A DNA stretch of 64,000 nt, from NCBI GenBank assembly GCA_026874595.1, contig CM049315.1:7624664-7688663 (forward strand). The letters are read 5' to 3'. The DNA comes from Sipunculus nudus. Taxonomy: Eukaryota; Annelida; Sipuncula; Golfingiida; Sipunculidae. How positions within the stretch are numbered: the first letter of the stretch is position 1; the number at the start of each line of letters is the position of its first letter. Made by a program: the position numbers and the translations under genes. Below are positions 11,705-23,591 of this stretch, one piece after another. Under the pieces are notes generated by a model. The model was given only the letters and a program-made list of their open reading frames with translations, was not told the DNA's origin and did not search any database.

Positions 11705-12040
11705 TTGGAAGACGCGACAAAGTGGTAGCCATCACTTCCTTTTCATGATATTTTGCATCCTTCTGGTACCAAGACCCGGTGTCTCCCCTTTCGGGTCATT
11801 CACGTGACGTCACGGCTATTCCAGGGCAAGGTCTTTACCGTAAGGTCAAAGGTCGATTGTGGAGAGTGCTTATGGGTCCTGCATGTGTGATCATCCCTTT
11901 TTCTTGATCAGCAAAGGACCCCCAAAGACGCACTCATTTCTGAGTGATACACGGGTCTGTGACACAACCTTCCCATAAAGCCTACAAAAAGCTTATATCC
12001 TGGGAAGGGGCTGATGCCGTTCCTCGGAATAAGATTTCAG
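11705..12040 (-). mobile_element. SINE family 1, copy C
   Basis: Read on the minus strand, this segment follows copy B (18705-19029) along most of its length: TTATGGGAAGGTTGTG, then CACTCAGAAATGAGTGCGTC, then GACACCGGGTCTTGG, then GGAAGTGATGGCTACC..CGCGTCTTCC. It lacks the clean ending CACGTAGTCC. It carries an open frame of about 60 codons that is an accident of the repeat. Confidence 0.65.
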
Positions 12041-13258
12041 TTCCCTTAAATCGACGATTTTTCTGGTATATTTGATATATGAAATCTTATTTCCGAAGAT
12101 GATTATATCAAGATTTCTTTTTTCCCCTTTTATATCACTCCGTATTTCCGTATTCCGCTACATCCATAATTGAAACACCTTCCGTAAAGTTAATCATTAC
12201 GACAGGTATCTGTTGTTATTTCCAGTTGTTATATGTAGGTATATCCTTACAGATGTTCAATAATGTTCCTAAATACAGCCGCCTACTAGAGAGTACGCAG
12301 TGCTTAATTACACACCCAGCTGCTTTGCGTGCACGTCAGTCAAGTTTTCTCAAAACAAGCGGTGGCGTTGATGTATGGGGATCAAACACAATAGGGATCA
12401 GCGCGTAAACTTGTTATTATGCAGGGCGGGGGACCAGGAAATGGGATGCGAAGTGGGTAAAACAATCCTTCAGTGCAGACGGTACTTCACGCAAATCGAT
12501 AACATTATGTAATATCTATAACATCCGGAAAACATTTGGAAAAAAGTTATAATAATACTTGATTAAAAGCTCTACCTAAGGTCATAGGTCATTGATTTTT
12601 TTAAGATGAATCTTTATGTGGTTATTTGTTTATTGGCAGACCAAAGTAGTGTTTATCTTGGAGTCTGCAGAATGTAAACACGTTCTTATAAGTCGAGTTA
12701 TTTTCTATGCAGTTCAGCGTAGGTGTATGAGGGAATATTAAATTGACATTTAATTTATTCCGTGGCAATGACCACTTTACATTCTACATGCATTCTTAGA
12801 ATGGGACGGAAGATAATTGTGTAGGTGGGATAAACTCTGACCTTACAGGTTCATTATCAGCAAAGTACAGCCATTAGACCAACATGAGTTATGAGTTAAC
12901 GGGTCATTTCCCTGGTAATATTGGGTTGCCCTCACTGTTTATACTGGCATGTTGTTTTGTATTTCAGTCTGTGGACCAAAATTGAATACGTTTTAAGCAA
13001 ACTGACTAGAAAGTTGAAATAACTCGCCCTTATATGTGCAATCGTAAACTGAGAACTATCGCCGCACCTCAAAACCAAAGACACATGGACACTGGACACA
13101 GAACAAGCAGCGGGTGCCACTCCCAGTGTCTTATTTTAGTGCTACATTCAATATACGTGTTAAGGGTCGGTCTTTTTGCCTCCCGCAGGTTGGTTGATTG
13201 GTTTGTTGGTTGGTAGTCTACTACAAACAATTAAAAAAATGAAAGTATGGATTTTCTG
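12041..13258. other. Intergenic sequence, nothing recognised
   Basis: No coding-like frame, RNA gene or element end was seen. Short frames (12226-12408, 13034-13216) show no family resemblance. Confidence 0.4.
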
Positions 13259-14292
13259 CACTCTAAAAACAGATCGGTTAACTTTAATCTAAAAAACGTT
13301 TGAAATTGACAGATTCAATCGTTCCATATAGACCCGACCTAATAATCGGTTAAGTTAACCGATCCAGAATCAGTTAGCATATTGACTGATCTGATCAGTT
13401 AACAAATAACTGTTTTATCGGTTAGAAGTAGCGGGGATTTTCAGTTAATTTCAACCTATTTATATTTAACCGATCAAGAACGGTTATTTAAAATCAGTTA
13501 TTTTTTTACGGATAAGACCAGTTGTTTTTAATCTATGTCCTCAGTTAAATTTGACCTATTTTCTTCACTTATTTTGGTCTTTCAGAGGTATTGACTGGCT
13601 TGGGCTCCTCAGTATTATCAGTTATATGGAAATGATACAACCATTTTTTTCAGTTGATTTCCTATACAAATAATCCACTAGCAAATCGGTGCTAACATTC
13701 AGTGTTTTCACAGTTCTTCTCAGCTGTTGTTGAAGTCATGATGCCACGTTCTAACCACACACACATACATATTGTATCAACTGTTGCAGGTTCCAGTCTG
13801 TTAGGGTTCCTTTGACGAAATCATCCATAACGCATGATGCATTTAGAAATGGCGAGATGAAAAAAATTGAAAGTTCAAGCGAGCCGGACAACAATATGGC
13901 GATTCAAGCATGGTCTGCACAGGCAATGTGGGTCAGCAGACTGCACCGGCTGCTGGTCAAGTCACTTGATATGTCACAGCAAGCTCGACAGCAACCGAGA
14001 AATGTGTTATCCAGTTCACAGAATTCCTGAATTCCCACTTTGAAAACTCATTCAGTCATGGTCTCATGGATGAAAATATACCTTCTAAGCAGTTCATATT
14101 TAATTGGCAAACCTGTTAAATGATTTTTCCCTTGGGTGTGCAAAAATCAGTTACCGAACAACTGATCGACACAGTTACCATGTCGACTTATGAATACGTA
14201 GAGGTATAATGGAAAAATCAGTTACTTTTAATTGATTTCAGGTCAAACGATTTTATCGGTAAGGGTTATAAATAATTTGTTTTTAGAGAGTG
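13259..14292. mobile_element. Candidate inverted-repeat DNA element with palindromic subterminal motifs
   Basis: The left end reads CACTCTAAAAACA (13259-13271). The right end, read in reverse, is CACTCTCTAAAAACA-like (to 14292). Just inside both ends are arrays of variants of ATCGGTTAA and ATCAGTTA in both orientations (13270-13560 and 14145-14270), including the palindrome ATCGGTTAAGTTAACCGAT near 13353. The middle holds a 72-codon open frame (13812-14030) without an early ATG and of unknown origin. The layout of terminal inverted repeats with subterminal motif arrays fits a non-autonomous DNA transposon. No transposase is visible, and any target duplication is at most TG, so the boundaries are tentative. 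Confidence 0.5.
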
Positions 14293-14697
14293 TGGAAAGT
14301 TGAGGTATCACCCAATAACCGTTGTATTTGGAGGTAATCTTTATCATCCTAATATGATTTTACTCAAATGTTTCTTTACAACTGAGTGATAGGTCATGAG
14401 GCGCTCTAACTCTCTAGTATTAGAGCAAGGCTTCAGTGTTATTTTCCAAACGGGTCGAAGGTTAACACCATGTGCAGTGTGTAAGGTGTGACCAAAGGGG
14501 GAACGCCTTAGTTCTGGCGGGCAGATTTGGCCTGTGATACAACATTGGAAACCATTAGAAAACACATTAATCTCGGCTTGAATTTATAACGTTCATGGAA
14601 CATTCCGTATTTGGTGGTCGAGAATATTGGCGGCTTCCTGCAGTCTTCTTTATTCTTTACTAGCATGGAAGTGGGTAGACAGGTAAAAAAGAAAGAG

Positions 14698-14731
<34 letters not shown>

Positions 14732-16427
14732 GGAAGGACAGACAGACGGCACAACAGACAGACAAACGGACAAGCAGAGAGAGACGAGGCATATCGGTTT
14801 AATGACGACAAGAACTGCCAATATCTGTATAGCATCCAGCAGAACTAACAGTCATGCCCTCAATTCCAGGGAACCACCATTAATTTTTGTTTAGTCCAGA
14901 AATAACAAATAATTGTCTTATCTTTTACCGACACTTCTGGTTTCTAATTCCGTTCTCTTCTCAAGTGTTATCAAGGGATTCTTCTCCCTGTTGTTACTCT
15001 GGTAACGAATTGGGGATTTCTGCCTGGAGGATTTATTAGAGAGCGGTATACTGTATCATGCCAGTCTATTAATGTAACAAGAATCACAATATATTATGTT
15101 TTAACAATCTCAGGGATTGTATTAAACAAGAAACAATCTGGAAAATTAACTTTAATAATAGGATGGAAAACCACATCTTGCACTGATCACGTTTATTTTC
15201 TAGCTTGCACTTTAAGTTATTTTAATATAAAAGATGCATATAGATCCACAATGAACCACACTTTAGATACATAGCAAGGCTAGGCGATTTACAAACGGCT
15301 TGTTTCACAGCAGCATATTATGATTTCTTTATAATTTCACTCCTGAATACAAAAATCAAATAATAATTTAAAAATTAATAAAAATAAAGCTTGATAAATG
15401 TTAGAATATGAATAACACCATACCTACATTTGACAGACAATACAAGCAACTTTCACGCTCTTTCGTGAGCATTTTACCAAGAAGCAGAGCATGGTAGTCC
15501 TTTCTTCAGAACATCTGCGGTCCCTATCACTTTTAGTTTCCCATGATGCGGGCGACCGATTATCGAGTGAAACATCATTTTTTTCACATCGTGTCAATTC
15601 GTATGACAACCCCTTCAGTTACTTAATGGGTCTATAACTTCTATAATTTCAGCGGTGCCCATGTACTATTGTAGTGTATTTGTAGCCCAAGCAAATAGTA
15701 ATGAAACCAGAAGAAAGGTTTATTGTTTATATTTAATTTTAGATATATTTCTTTCGAAGAACGACTTGTGCTTACCATTGAGAAAGAACTTACGCTGTGG
15801 ATTGAACATTTTTGGTGTATTTTTTTTATTTGGTTTTAATTCTTCTCTTACAGCTTTATGTTCACATTACCATCAAGAAATATGTATTTTAATGGGCGGC
15901 CATAAAGTGCAGTTTTCGGAATGGCTGCACTTACGAATCAAAATAGGCGTGATCGGTCCAATCAGAAAGGCAATTGAGTCGTACTGATAGTTACCTGTGA
16001 ATAAGATGTGAAGGGATCCTCCCATATTTTTTAAGCAGAAAAACAAAAATCAAATAAAAATTAAATTAAAATCACTAACTTGTTATAAGAAACGGAATTC
16101 AGAATGTTGGGACTACTTGCGTGCCCCAATATTGATTTTTTTGAAAGGCAGCTGTGCTGAAGGAACCATACTACCGCTGTTAGTTACAATTGCTATAGTT
16201 CTCCCATGAGTGTTTCGCCTGTCGCCAATACTTGGTCCATGAAATTTGTTTTGTTGGCAGCACAAGGTTACATGGTGTAGGTGAAATGAATGAGGCTAAA
16301 CAATAACGGCTACACACCTGCCGCAGGTAGTATGTATTATGATTGAGCTCACTGTTGACGTGTTTTGATTGTCTGTTCGACATGTGTCCTTCAGAATAAA
16401 ATGCGTTACCCATCAACATTACGAAAT
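14293..16427. other. Intergenic sequence with a (GA)n tract
   Basis: No supported gene. A (GA)n tract at 14701-14730 generates Arg-Glu and Ser-Leu repeat frames on the two strands, which are artefacts. The 110-codon frame at 15655-15987 starts with a plausible ATG at 15660 but is not recognised and is rich in AT-encoded residues. Confidence 0.4.
14701..14730. repeat. (GA)n microsatellite
   Basis: Fifteen GA dinucleotides followed by imperfect GACA units. Confidence 0.95.
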
Positions 16428-16509
16428 ATATAGAACAAGAATACACAGAAAAAGTCGGATCACCCCATACGGGATGATCCGACTTTTTCTGTGTATTCTT
16501 GTTCTATAT
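16428..16509. repeat. Perfect 35-bp inverted repeat (hairpin)
   Basis: Left arm 16428-16462 and right arm 16475-16509 are exact reverse complements. The 12-base spacer is CCCCATACGGGA. The arms run from ATATAGAACAAG to AGTCGGATCA. No mismatch is present in 35 pairs, which is unusual against the decayed repeats around it. Its role is unknown. Confidence 0.97.
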
Positions 16510-16949
16510 CTCCATTAGATGGACCAGCATGGCCATTCAACATCTTTCTATATAACATTACATAATCTTATTTATAGAAGACCGGCCTTCAAACAATTGA
16601 AATAACTCCTAGGGCACTAGACTGGCCGTGATAAAATTAATCTTCAATCAATTTAACTGTTCTTGTTTACTGATAATCTAAGTTAATATGTTTGCTATAG
16701 GCATAAAAAGCACCGCAATATGCAGTACTGTCTGTTATCTGTTCCTGAATGACAAACTGACTTCCACAATCTGATGTCACTGGCCTTCACTTTAACAGAC
16801 TGTTCTCCCTGGGTAACCTCGCTGGATGCTTCTTTCCTGGAATTAACCGAGGGCATCAGCCGATGCTAGTCCGATGAAAGAGCTGCAGTTACAGCCTTGT
16901 CATGTTAATACCCGATGGACACATATGTAGAAAAAGACAAAACAAATGA

Positions 16950-17495
16950 CAGTATGTTCAAAATAGTGCAGCTCGTTTTATATATGTTGCAAAGAGGTTT
17001 CAATATATAAGAAGGCTTATTGTTGATTTACACTGGTTACCAACACTTCAGCGTATCGCATACAAAATATGTCTTATTTCGTACCGAGCATTTCATGGTC
17101 TAGCGCCAAAATACATCAATGAACTCGTTTCATCAATCAACCATCTCGCGCTCTCAGATCTTCCAATCAGTTCTTACTCGTTAAGTCAGCAGTAAATTTA
17201 TCCATGTTTGGTGACAGGGCTTTTGCATATGTTGCCCCAGAAATTTTGCACACTCTCCCGTTAAATGTTCGCTGTTCGGACACACTGACTTGATTTAGGA
17301 GCCGTTTAAGGACTCATTTATTTAGAGAAGTATATTTGTAGTGGTTTCCGATGTTTGAGGAAAGCTCATAATCAATTTATATGAATATATTTCTCTATTT
17401 TATTCATTTTAATATTTTAGTGTACGAACAGCGCCTTGATTATGCATACATGCTTAGATATGTTCGATATATAAATGTATATAATAATATTAATA
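16950..17495 (+). mobile_element. 3' end of a CR1/L2-type LINE, 5'-truncated
   Basis: Translation from 16950 gives the conserved C-terminal end of Jockey/CR1-superfamily ORF2 proteins: QYVQNSAAR, then DLHWLPTLQRIAYKICLISY and AFHGLAPKYI. After a stop at 17193 the frame shifts and continues as FGDRAFAYVAPEILHTLP and a FRSRLRTHLFRE ending at 17341. About 150 bases of 3' untranslated sequence follow, with CAGCGCCTTGATTATGC, GATATATAAAT and a short ATA-rich tail, typical of these elements. The endonuclease and RT domains are missing, as expected from 5' truncation. It is dead. Confidence 0.82.
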
Positions 17496-17861
17496 AATCA
17501 AACCTCTGCGGTATACCTTAAAAGCATATGGAACAATGCCTGGTCAAGAATCTGGGATAAAGGGGAGCTTGGAAGGACTTTTGATAGGAAACCATTCGTT
17601 TTTTGAGTTTTGCTGGACTATAAAACTGAAATACCAAAGGCCACGTGTTTCCCAAAAAAGGAATCATTATTTAATTTCCAAATCCATCCGGTTCATGACT
17701 TTTGACCGACTTTGACGATAAACTGGATAATATGCTTTCCCTACATTCTTGCAAGATGTTAGTATGTTCCATCTGAATTTTATTTACTGACATGGATTGT
17801 ACAAAAAGTTAAAATAACTTATTTTAGAAATTCTCCTTTGCACATATATTGGCATTCGACA

Positions 17862-17935
17862 TTCTCTTACGGTGGGGTACACCGGGGTACCTGGAGAAAA
17901 CCACCGCCCTTGGACGGATCACTGCAGCCCACTCT
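17862..17935 (-). mobile_element. Fossil SINE body fragment
   Basis: On the minus strand it reads GGTGGTTTTCTCCAGG..TACCCCGGTGTACCCCACC. This is similar in layout to the body of the tRNA-SINE at 45363-45577 (TTTTTTCCTCCGGTTTCCTCCACCCC). The assignment is tentative. Confidence 0.35.
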
Positions 17936-18468
17936 TATGCTCGGAATAAAACGGCGGACACACCACGAACATGTTACCAATTTTAAATTAAAGTACTTGA
18001 AAACTTTTAAAAACAAATTAAATTTTCACGACATCAAGTAGCTAATTACTTAACCCTGGAACCTTTTCGTGATCATCTACTAATATGAAAACGTAACCGG
18101 GACGACAGAATAAATTTTAAATTTTACAACCCATTTAATTATTCAATGACTTATCTGAACTTAAAGGAATTTACATAATGAAAAAAAATTGATGTTTTAT
18201 TCAATTTTTAATTAACTGCGGAAAAATATATTCCATGTTTGAATCAGAAATGGTCGCATGTATATTTGTGTAAAAAAATGAATAACTTATTTAATTGCAA
18301 AGTTATGCAGCAGGTGCAGGGTGATCTTTTGTATATTCAACGTGTTTTATTACGTTTTTGTTTAAATTCTTTTTTTTTCAAAACAAAAACAAATGTATTA
18401 ATCTAACAGTAAAATTATTTTTATGAAAAAATATGGAATATTTGTTAACCTCTCCCTGTTTGTTTGAC
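17936..18468. other. AT-rich intergenic sequence
   Basis: Nothing recognisable was seen. Confidence 0.4.
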
Positions 18469-18495
18469 TTCACACATACACACACACATATATAT

Positions 18496-18550
<55 letters not shown>
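18469..18550. repeat. Compound (CA)n/(TA)n microsatellite
   Basis: CA repeats interrupted by TA repeats, then an uninterrupted TA tract. Confidence 0.93.
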
Positions 18551-18553
<3 letters not shown>

Positions 18554-18704
18554 GTAATAAAGTAAAATCGCAAAATCAATTATCGGATTAGGCCTATATT
18601 TGCCAATGATATATATATTTGTATCTTACATCGCCAAATGATTGTAGGAACTGTCATATAATCCTCCAGATCGTGTCTATATGTATTTTATATGTTGATC
18701 TGCA

Positions 18705-19029
18705 CATGATATCGCAGAACAAGGACTAAAGGCCGGGAGGTGGTGAGTTCAAATCTCAGCCGAGGCGTTGAGATTTTCACGGATGGCTCCCATCCAGGGT
18801 GAGTACTCTGCGGCCTTAATGGGAAGGCTGTGCCCACAGCAGTGTAACACACACAAACGAGTGCGTCTTGGGCGGGGGGGGGGGGGGGTTTCATGGTGTT
18901 ATGAATCGGCGATGGGGAAATTACACACTCAGGACACACAGGTGCGGTAGACACCGGGCTGGGTGACACCAGGGAAATAAATAATATGATAGGAAGCGAG
19001 TGCTACCGCCCTGTCACGTAGTCCAAAAC
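18705..19029 (+). mobile_element. SINE family 1, copy B (most complete)
   Basis: It starts with a tRNA-like head. A box-B-like GAGTTCAAATCTC near 18745-18757 would support RNA polymerase III transcription, while box A is not clear. The body runs through GGGAAGGCTGTGCCCACAG, ACACAAACGAGTGCGTCTTG, a 15-G run (18874-18888), CGGTAGACACCGGGCTGG and ends CTGTCACGTAGTCC. Copies A (7887-8138) and C (11705-12040, minus) share the body. The 5' boundary is uncertain. Confidence 0.65.
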
Positions 19030-20127
19030 CTATGATCAATTGATCACGTGCATACAATATTATGACATTTCACAGAAAAAAAAACAAGTACACATTATTT
19101 GTATGCTGGATATGGTATGCTGTCTCCCCTATCGAGCTGCTTGTTTAATATTTACGTTTGTAGAATGAATATACCTAAAGAAATGTTCGTAATTCTGGTG
19201 CGATTTATATTGAGCTTTGTGATATATGGCGCTGCTGTATCGACGGTTATTTCTATATTCAATCTTATACTTTTAACAGGAAATCGGTCCTCCTTTGTTC
19301 GCAATGTTCACTGAAACCGCGTTGCGTATGATACAGTGCCATACCTCATTTTAAAGGGCATTGTTTCCGCAATGTCCTCGCCGACACGTGAATATACCTT
19401 TTTTAATGTACACATCATTTTTAGTGAATTTTGAATTTTTGGGTGTTTTCTGATTTGCGTGGAGGCTACCACGGATTGTCTTTGTGGTCATCTCCTGTGC
19501 ATGATTAAGGACTATAGTGAATATGAATATCCTTGCTTAAGTGACAGATTTAAGCATGTTTGACCTTACATTTTACAAAGGCTCAGACCCACGTGCATGG
19601 TCAGTCAATGTGAAGAACATATGACTCTCCTTTTACGAAACGGAGTAGTTTAACCCAGGAGGATTAATGACAAAACCGAATACAAGGTCCCCATCGCTCC
19701 TTTGGCACCGCTTCTGCTACTAACAGGTATTCATATTTCCGTTTCTGCCTTCAGGAACAGTTTCATTTAATTCATCTTTCATGTCTTCCTCACATCAACC
19801 TATTCTTTCGTCCAACAATAGTAACCAGTCAAAGATTATCGAAAACCTGAGTGCCCCCGCGTCCCATTCCGGTTCGGAAATGTTAACATCATCACTGTTC
19901 GGGTCTTCAGGGTCAAAATACCGGTGTATTGTTTTCTTGCCAAGAGCAGAGCGAAACAAAATAACTGTCATAAATATTTGTACATATCTTATTGAGACAG
20001 TAACCCACGGAATATCTTTATTTTCTTTTAATTGTTTGAATAAAAAAGTGACTCAACATTCCTCCCCTCGGTTAATACATTTCCCCAACCCCAGTAAAAA
20101 GCCCGGTATACCGGGTTTATCAGCAAG

Positions 20128-20128
<1 letters not shown>
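19030..20128. other. Intergenic sequence, nothing recognised
   Basis: The long frame running from 19781 through the following TA tract is held open by the microsatellite and is not a gene. Confidence 0.4.

Positions 20129-20197
<69 letters not shown>
20129..20197. repeat. (TA)n microsatellite next to the solo miniature LTR
   Basis: A tract of about 69 bases. The miniature LTR at 20198-20315 lies directly at its right edge, with more ATAT beyond the LTR, so the LTR probably inserted into a TA tract. Confidence 0.95.
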
Positions 20198-20201
<4 letters not shown>

Positions 20202-20315
20202 ACGAAGACAAATTGCTCATGGGAAAATACTGGGCCGATCCGGGATTCGAACCAATGTCAAAAGCAAGCTTCACTAGCGAGAAATTTCGGTCCGCTTTTA
20301 TGTCACCCCATAACA
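20198..20315 (-). mobile_element. Solo miniature LTR with tRNA-like box B
   Basis: On the minus strand it begins TGTTATGGGGTGACATAAAA and ends TTTGTCTTCGTAACA, matching the LTRs of the miniature element at 40173-40564. Box B (GGTTCGAATCC) and the following GGATCGGCCCAG are intact. The part containing box A is deleted. ATAT lies on both sides, compatible with a 4-bp target duplication but uninformative within TA repeats. Confidence 0.75.
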
Positions 20316-21199
20316 ATATATATAAAGGAGACACAGACAGACAGACAGCGGCAGAGACAGGCAGATAGTGAAAAAGCTAGACAGACTTTTCATTTGCTCT
20401 GTGAATCACTCGATCATATTGAAACTTGTTTGATTTTCTATATACTCAGATTCTCTACAGAAAATGTTATTTTCCCCCGGCATTCAGATGATGCACAATA
20501 TTTAGTTTCACAAACAGCTGAGGAATATCTTGGATAAGGAGGAACAACCTCCTTTTCATAAGGTAGATAGGCGAAACCATAAACAGGATACCGTTATTAA
20601 TCATTAAGCACCAACAGGTGCACTAAAAAGTGAACGGAATTGCCATGGTACAATTTCATGTATCTGCAGGCTGTATATTTGTTGGAATATATTCCTGGGA
20701 TAAGAATTTAAGTCCCTGGTCGGTCATCCTCTCAACGATCTAGAACATGCCTAATAACCGCGCTTAATGCATAAAATTTTCCATTTCAGTACACCTTTCT
20801 GAAGGTGTTTGCAACATCTTTCACAACACTTGTGAAAACTATATTGTCACGAAATATCTATAAATGGTTCTCTTTTCGTTTAAGGGGACATCAAGGCACT
20901 GCATAGTATCTCTCTTCTAGTTCCGTTGATTTTATAGTATTCACTGACAAAGCCGCTTTGGGTTGAAGGACATTTTTCAGCTAATGATGCTAAGAAGTTT
21001 GACAGGTAGGCGTGGGGCATTTACGTATGAAGTATCTATATATAGACAGTAATCTCTCTGAGTTGGATCCATGAGCCAAAGATCCTACCCGGTTTTCTTA
21101 TACAAGACGTACAGCCATTGGCCCGTCACAACGGAACTAGCGGGGGCTGGCATTACTCCCGGTGCCAGCGGGAATCCCAACGCCCCATCTGCATAATTA
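20316..21199. other. Intergenic sequence, possible upstream region of a gene
   Basis: No coding frame recognised. A TATATATAG motif lies near 21041-21049, about 270 bases before a candidate start codon, and could act as a core promoter. Unproven. Confidence 0.3.
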
Positions 21200-21239
21200 A
21201 TGCATTTCCAACGGCCCCTTACTAATAGAAGAGCGTCCG

Positions 21240-21313
21240 GTGTGGCATGCATCAAGCAGTCTCAGTTGCTTCTGCACTTTGCGGCTAAACGGGTCAGCTC
21301 TGTTTCAACATGA
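21240..21313 (+). CDS. Candidate first exon (5' UTR plus ATG AG)
   Basis: ATGAG at 21309-21313 is followed by GTCAGT, an acceptable splice donor. This leaves phase 2. The exon at 24499 begins with a single G before ATG, so joining would read Met-Arg-Met-Cys and keep the signal-peptide frame open. A 3.2-kb first intron would separate them. The left boundary is arbitrary within the 5' UTR. The evidence is one donor motif and phase agreement, so this is a weak call. Confidence 0.2.
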
Positions 21314-21858
21314 GGTCAGTACATTGTTTCTTTATTAACTCCATTATTTTTCCATATCTGTTTTTCAAAGATAAAAAAACTCCTATTTGTGATTCGTGAA
21401 GCCTATTTACTTCCACTTTCTGATTCATAAAACGTTTTTTGCGTTACGATACGACACTGTAGTAGTAGAGACCCTCATTTGCCATATACATTTTTTAAAT
21501 CTTTTTATTATAGTTCAACTATATCCAGGTGATATGAGGATGACTCTGTCAGTTGGCACTATCTGCTTAATGTTTTAAAAAATTGACGCATTTAGGACAG
21601 GTACATACGCGTAAGTTCCGCCGCTTAGTGTAAAAAAAATCTTATTCGTTTCACGGAACTCACTTACTTTGGATGTCAAAACATTCTGAATGGATAAGAA
21701 ATAATGATAAAGACGCGTTTTAGGGAGGCTCTTATAAAAACAAAAAGCTTTCATTACTGAAAAATATCAATGAATCTGAATGGGAATTAGGAATGGGCTT
21801 TTGGGTTTGCACGTCTGCCTTTTTCATCCACCTCTTCAAAAATGACTAGTTGGCTTTG

Positions 21859-21889
<31 letters not shown>

Positions 21890-23448
21890 TTGATTATTAA
21901 AATGATAAATGATAAATAAAGAACACTTGTAATGATGATGATTACATAAATAGATCTGATATAGTGCAATACTCTCTGATAATTACTTGCACATCAAACA
22001 CAAGTTCCCTTCATAAAGAAATGATACTTCTACCGACTCGAGTTTTCCGCTGTTATATCCGTTTAGTACCTACTGGCGACGTTTTGCCTTTCGACAGACA
22101 GAGCCTATCGGCTCTCAAAGTAGATTATCAGTCTGATATATATCCCTACTGATCCATTTATTCACACTTAGGTAAATACGTGCGCCAGATGACTAATAAC
22201 ACCAAAGGATCGCCGAAAAACAAATAAATGACGTCAGATTGCCTTTAACTGTGTTCGGGTAGGAGATTTCTTAATGAACACTGTCTTAATTTATATTCAA
22301 TGTAAATTACAATTTACGGAATCCACGAAACAAAAAACATCTTATCGATACCTTCAACCTAGCGAGACAGGTTTGTCCTTAAAATAAAGGAGCATTGGTC
22401 TGTCAGCACATTATCGATCTTTGTTTCACCGTTATTTGTTTCTTTCATAATACACTGTTTGGTACGATGGCAACTATACAGAACGGAAAAACGCTTTACA
22501 CTGACTTTATGTATATTAAGTATTTTCCCTGTTTCTCACGTTTTGGACTGCATGTTGCAGAATAATGACCATATATATGGCTTCTCACGAAAATAGAAAC
22601 TACATATCTTTGTGATACATGCCTTGAAAACATATGCCCGCCCGTTAATTTGTGCAAATTAACTTTCCCGACCGGTCATTAGACGTAATCAACGACATTG
22701 AGGAGACCACTATGGTGCTACATTCGACACCATTCAATCCGTGAATGCCACTCCCTGCGCGTGTCATGTCATTATGCAATTGTTGTATGTCCGTATGGCA
22801 TATTTGTTGACCAGTCTTTTTGTTCTAAATACCCGTATGTGTTGTTTCAAGTTATTGTATAATTATGTGTGTCTGTACTTTAGTTTGTTCATATATGTGT
22901 GCTATATTTGTGTTTTAGTATTCATAATATCACTATGAATTCCATTACTGTTACCATTACGTTACTGACAGAATAATATTTGTGGATATATATCCATCTA
23001 AATAGTTGTATTATGAAGAAGTGAAGTGTCGGTTATCCTCAGTAATATCTTTTTGAATTGCTACGTGATCTGACATACATTAGTGTTCCATGGCTAGAGA
23101 AATTCTAATGCATTGGCAGACAGAAGATAATGCAGGAATGAGGAAGGCAATGGAAATTTAAGTGTCGTGGGGTTCCAGAGTAAACATCTAATACACTTAT
23201 TTACTGGTTTCAAAACATGAGAAAGATACACGTTTCTCCGTGCTATGGAAGATAAAATATAGTGTTATCATTTGATAACGCATGGCATTAGTGAACAAAG
23301 AATACAACCCCATCAACCGTTATTGCTTTATTTCAAGAGTTTAAATCGGAGACGCAACGGTCTGCGGAAACCATAGTGAGAAAGAGAAAAGGTGCATATC
23401 TACCGCACTTCGAGTTCACTAAACTTTCCATAAACTATTCTTTTTAAA
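21314..23448. other. Intergenic or intronic sequence
   Basis: No supported exon. There are TAA/TTA-rich tracts near 21865-21905. The open frame at 22741-22938 is hydrophobic and AT-driven and has no early ATG. Confidence 0.35.
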
Positions 23449-23591
23449 AAAGCGAAGATGGCGGTGCCCATATGGAGAAGCACGGATTCAAAGGCGACCG
23501 GTATTACAGTCTTGAAAGCAACAGCTGCCTTAAGTACCAATGTCAGGATGTTAATGGAACAGTGGTACCTTCACGCACCGACGCCATCTAA
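23449..23591 (+). CDS. Candidate terminal exon of a small Cys-containing secreted protein
   Basis: After a possible acceptor (CTATTCTTTTTAAAAAAG) the frame reads GAA GAT GGC and stays open for about 46 codons to TAA at 23589-23591. The peptide contains FKGDRYYSLESNSCLKYQC followed by QDVNGTVVP. A tyrosine-rich approach to Cys-X3-Cys and then NGTVV is reminiscent of the first half of a von Willebrand factor C module. Base composition is balanced, unlike the AT-rich neighbours, and codon use looks coding. No signal peptide is attached. Preceding exons were not found upstream, and the signal-peptide exon at 24499 lies downstream on the same strand, so this may belong to a tandem copy or be a leftover exon. 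The family assignment is uncertain. Confidence 0.4.

Noticed and set aside
11640-11830. Minus-strand open frame of about 60 codons ending with a stop, which first looked like a terminal exon
   Set aside because: Most of it aligns base for base with the body of SINE copies A and B, so the frame is a by-product of the repeat.
14508-14835. Frames rich in Ser-Leu or Arg-Glu
   Set aside because: Produced by the (GA)n tract at 14701-14730.
19781-20368. 195-codon frame with Ile-Tyr repeats
   Set aside because: It spans a (TA)n tract and then the solo miniature LTR. There is no coherent protein.
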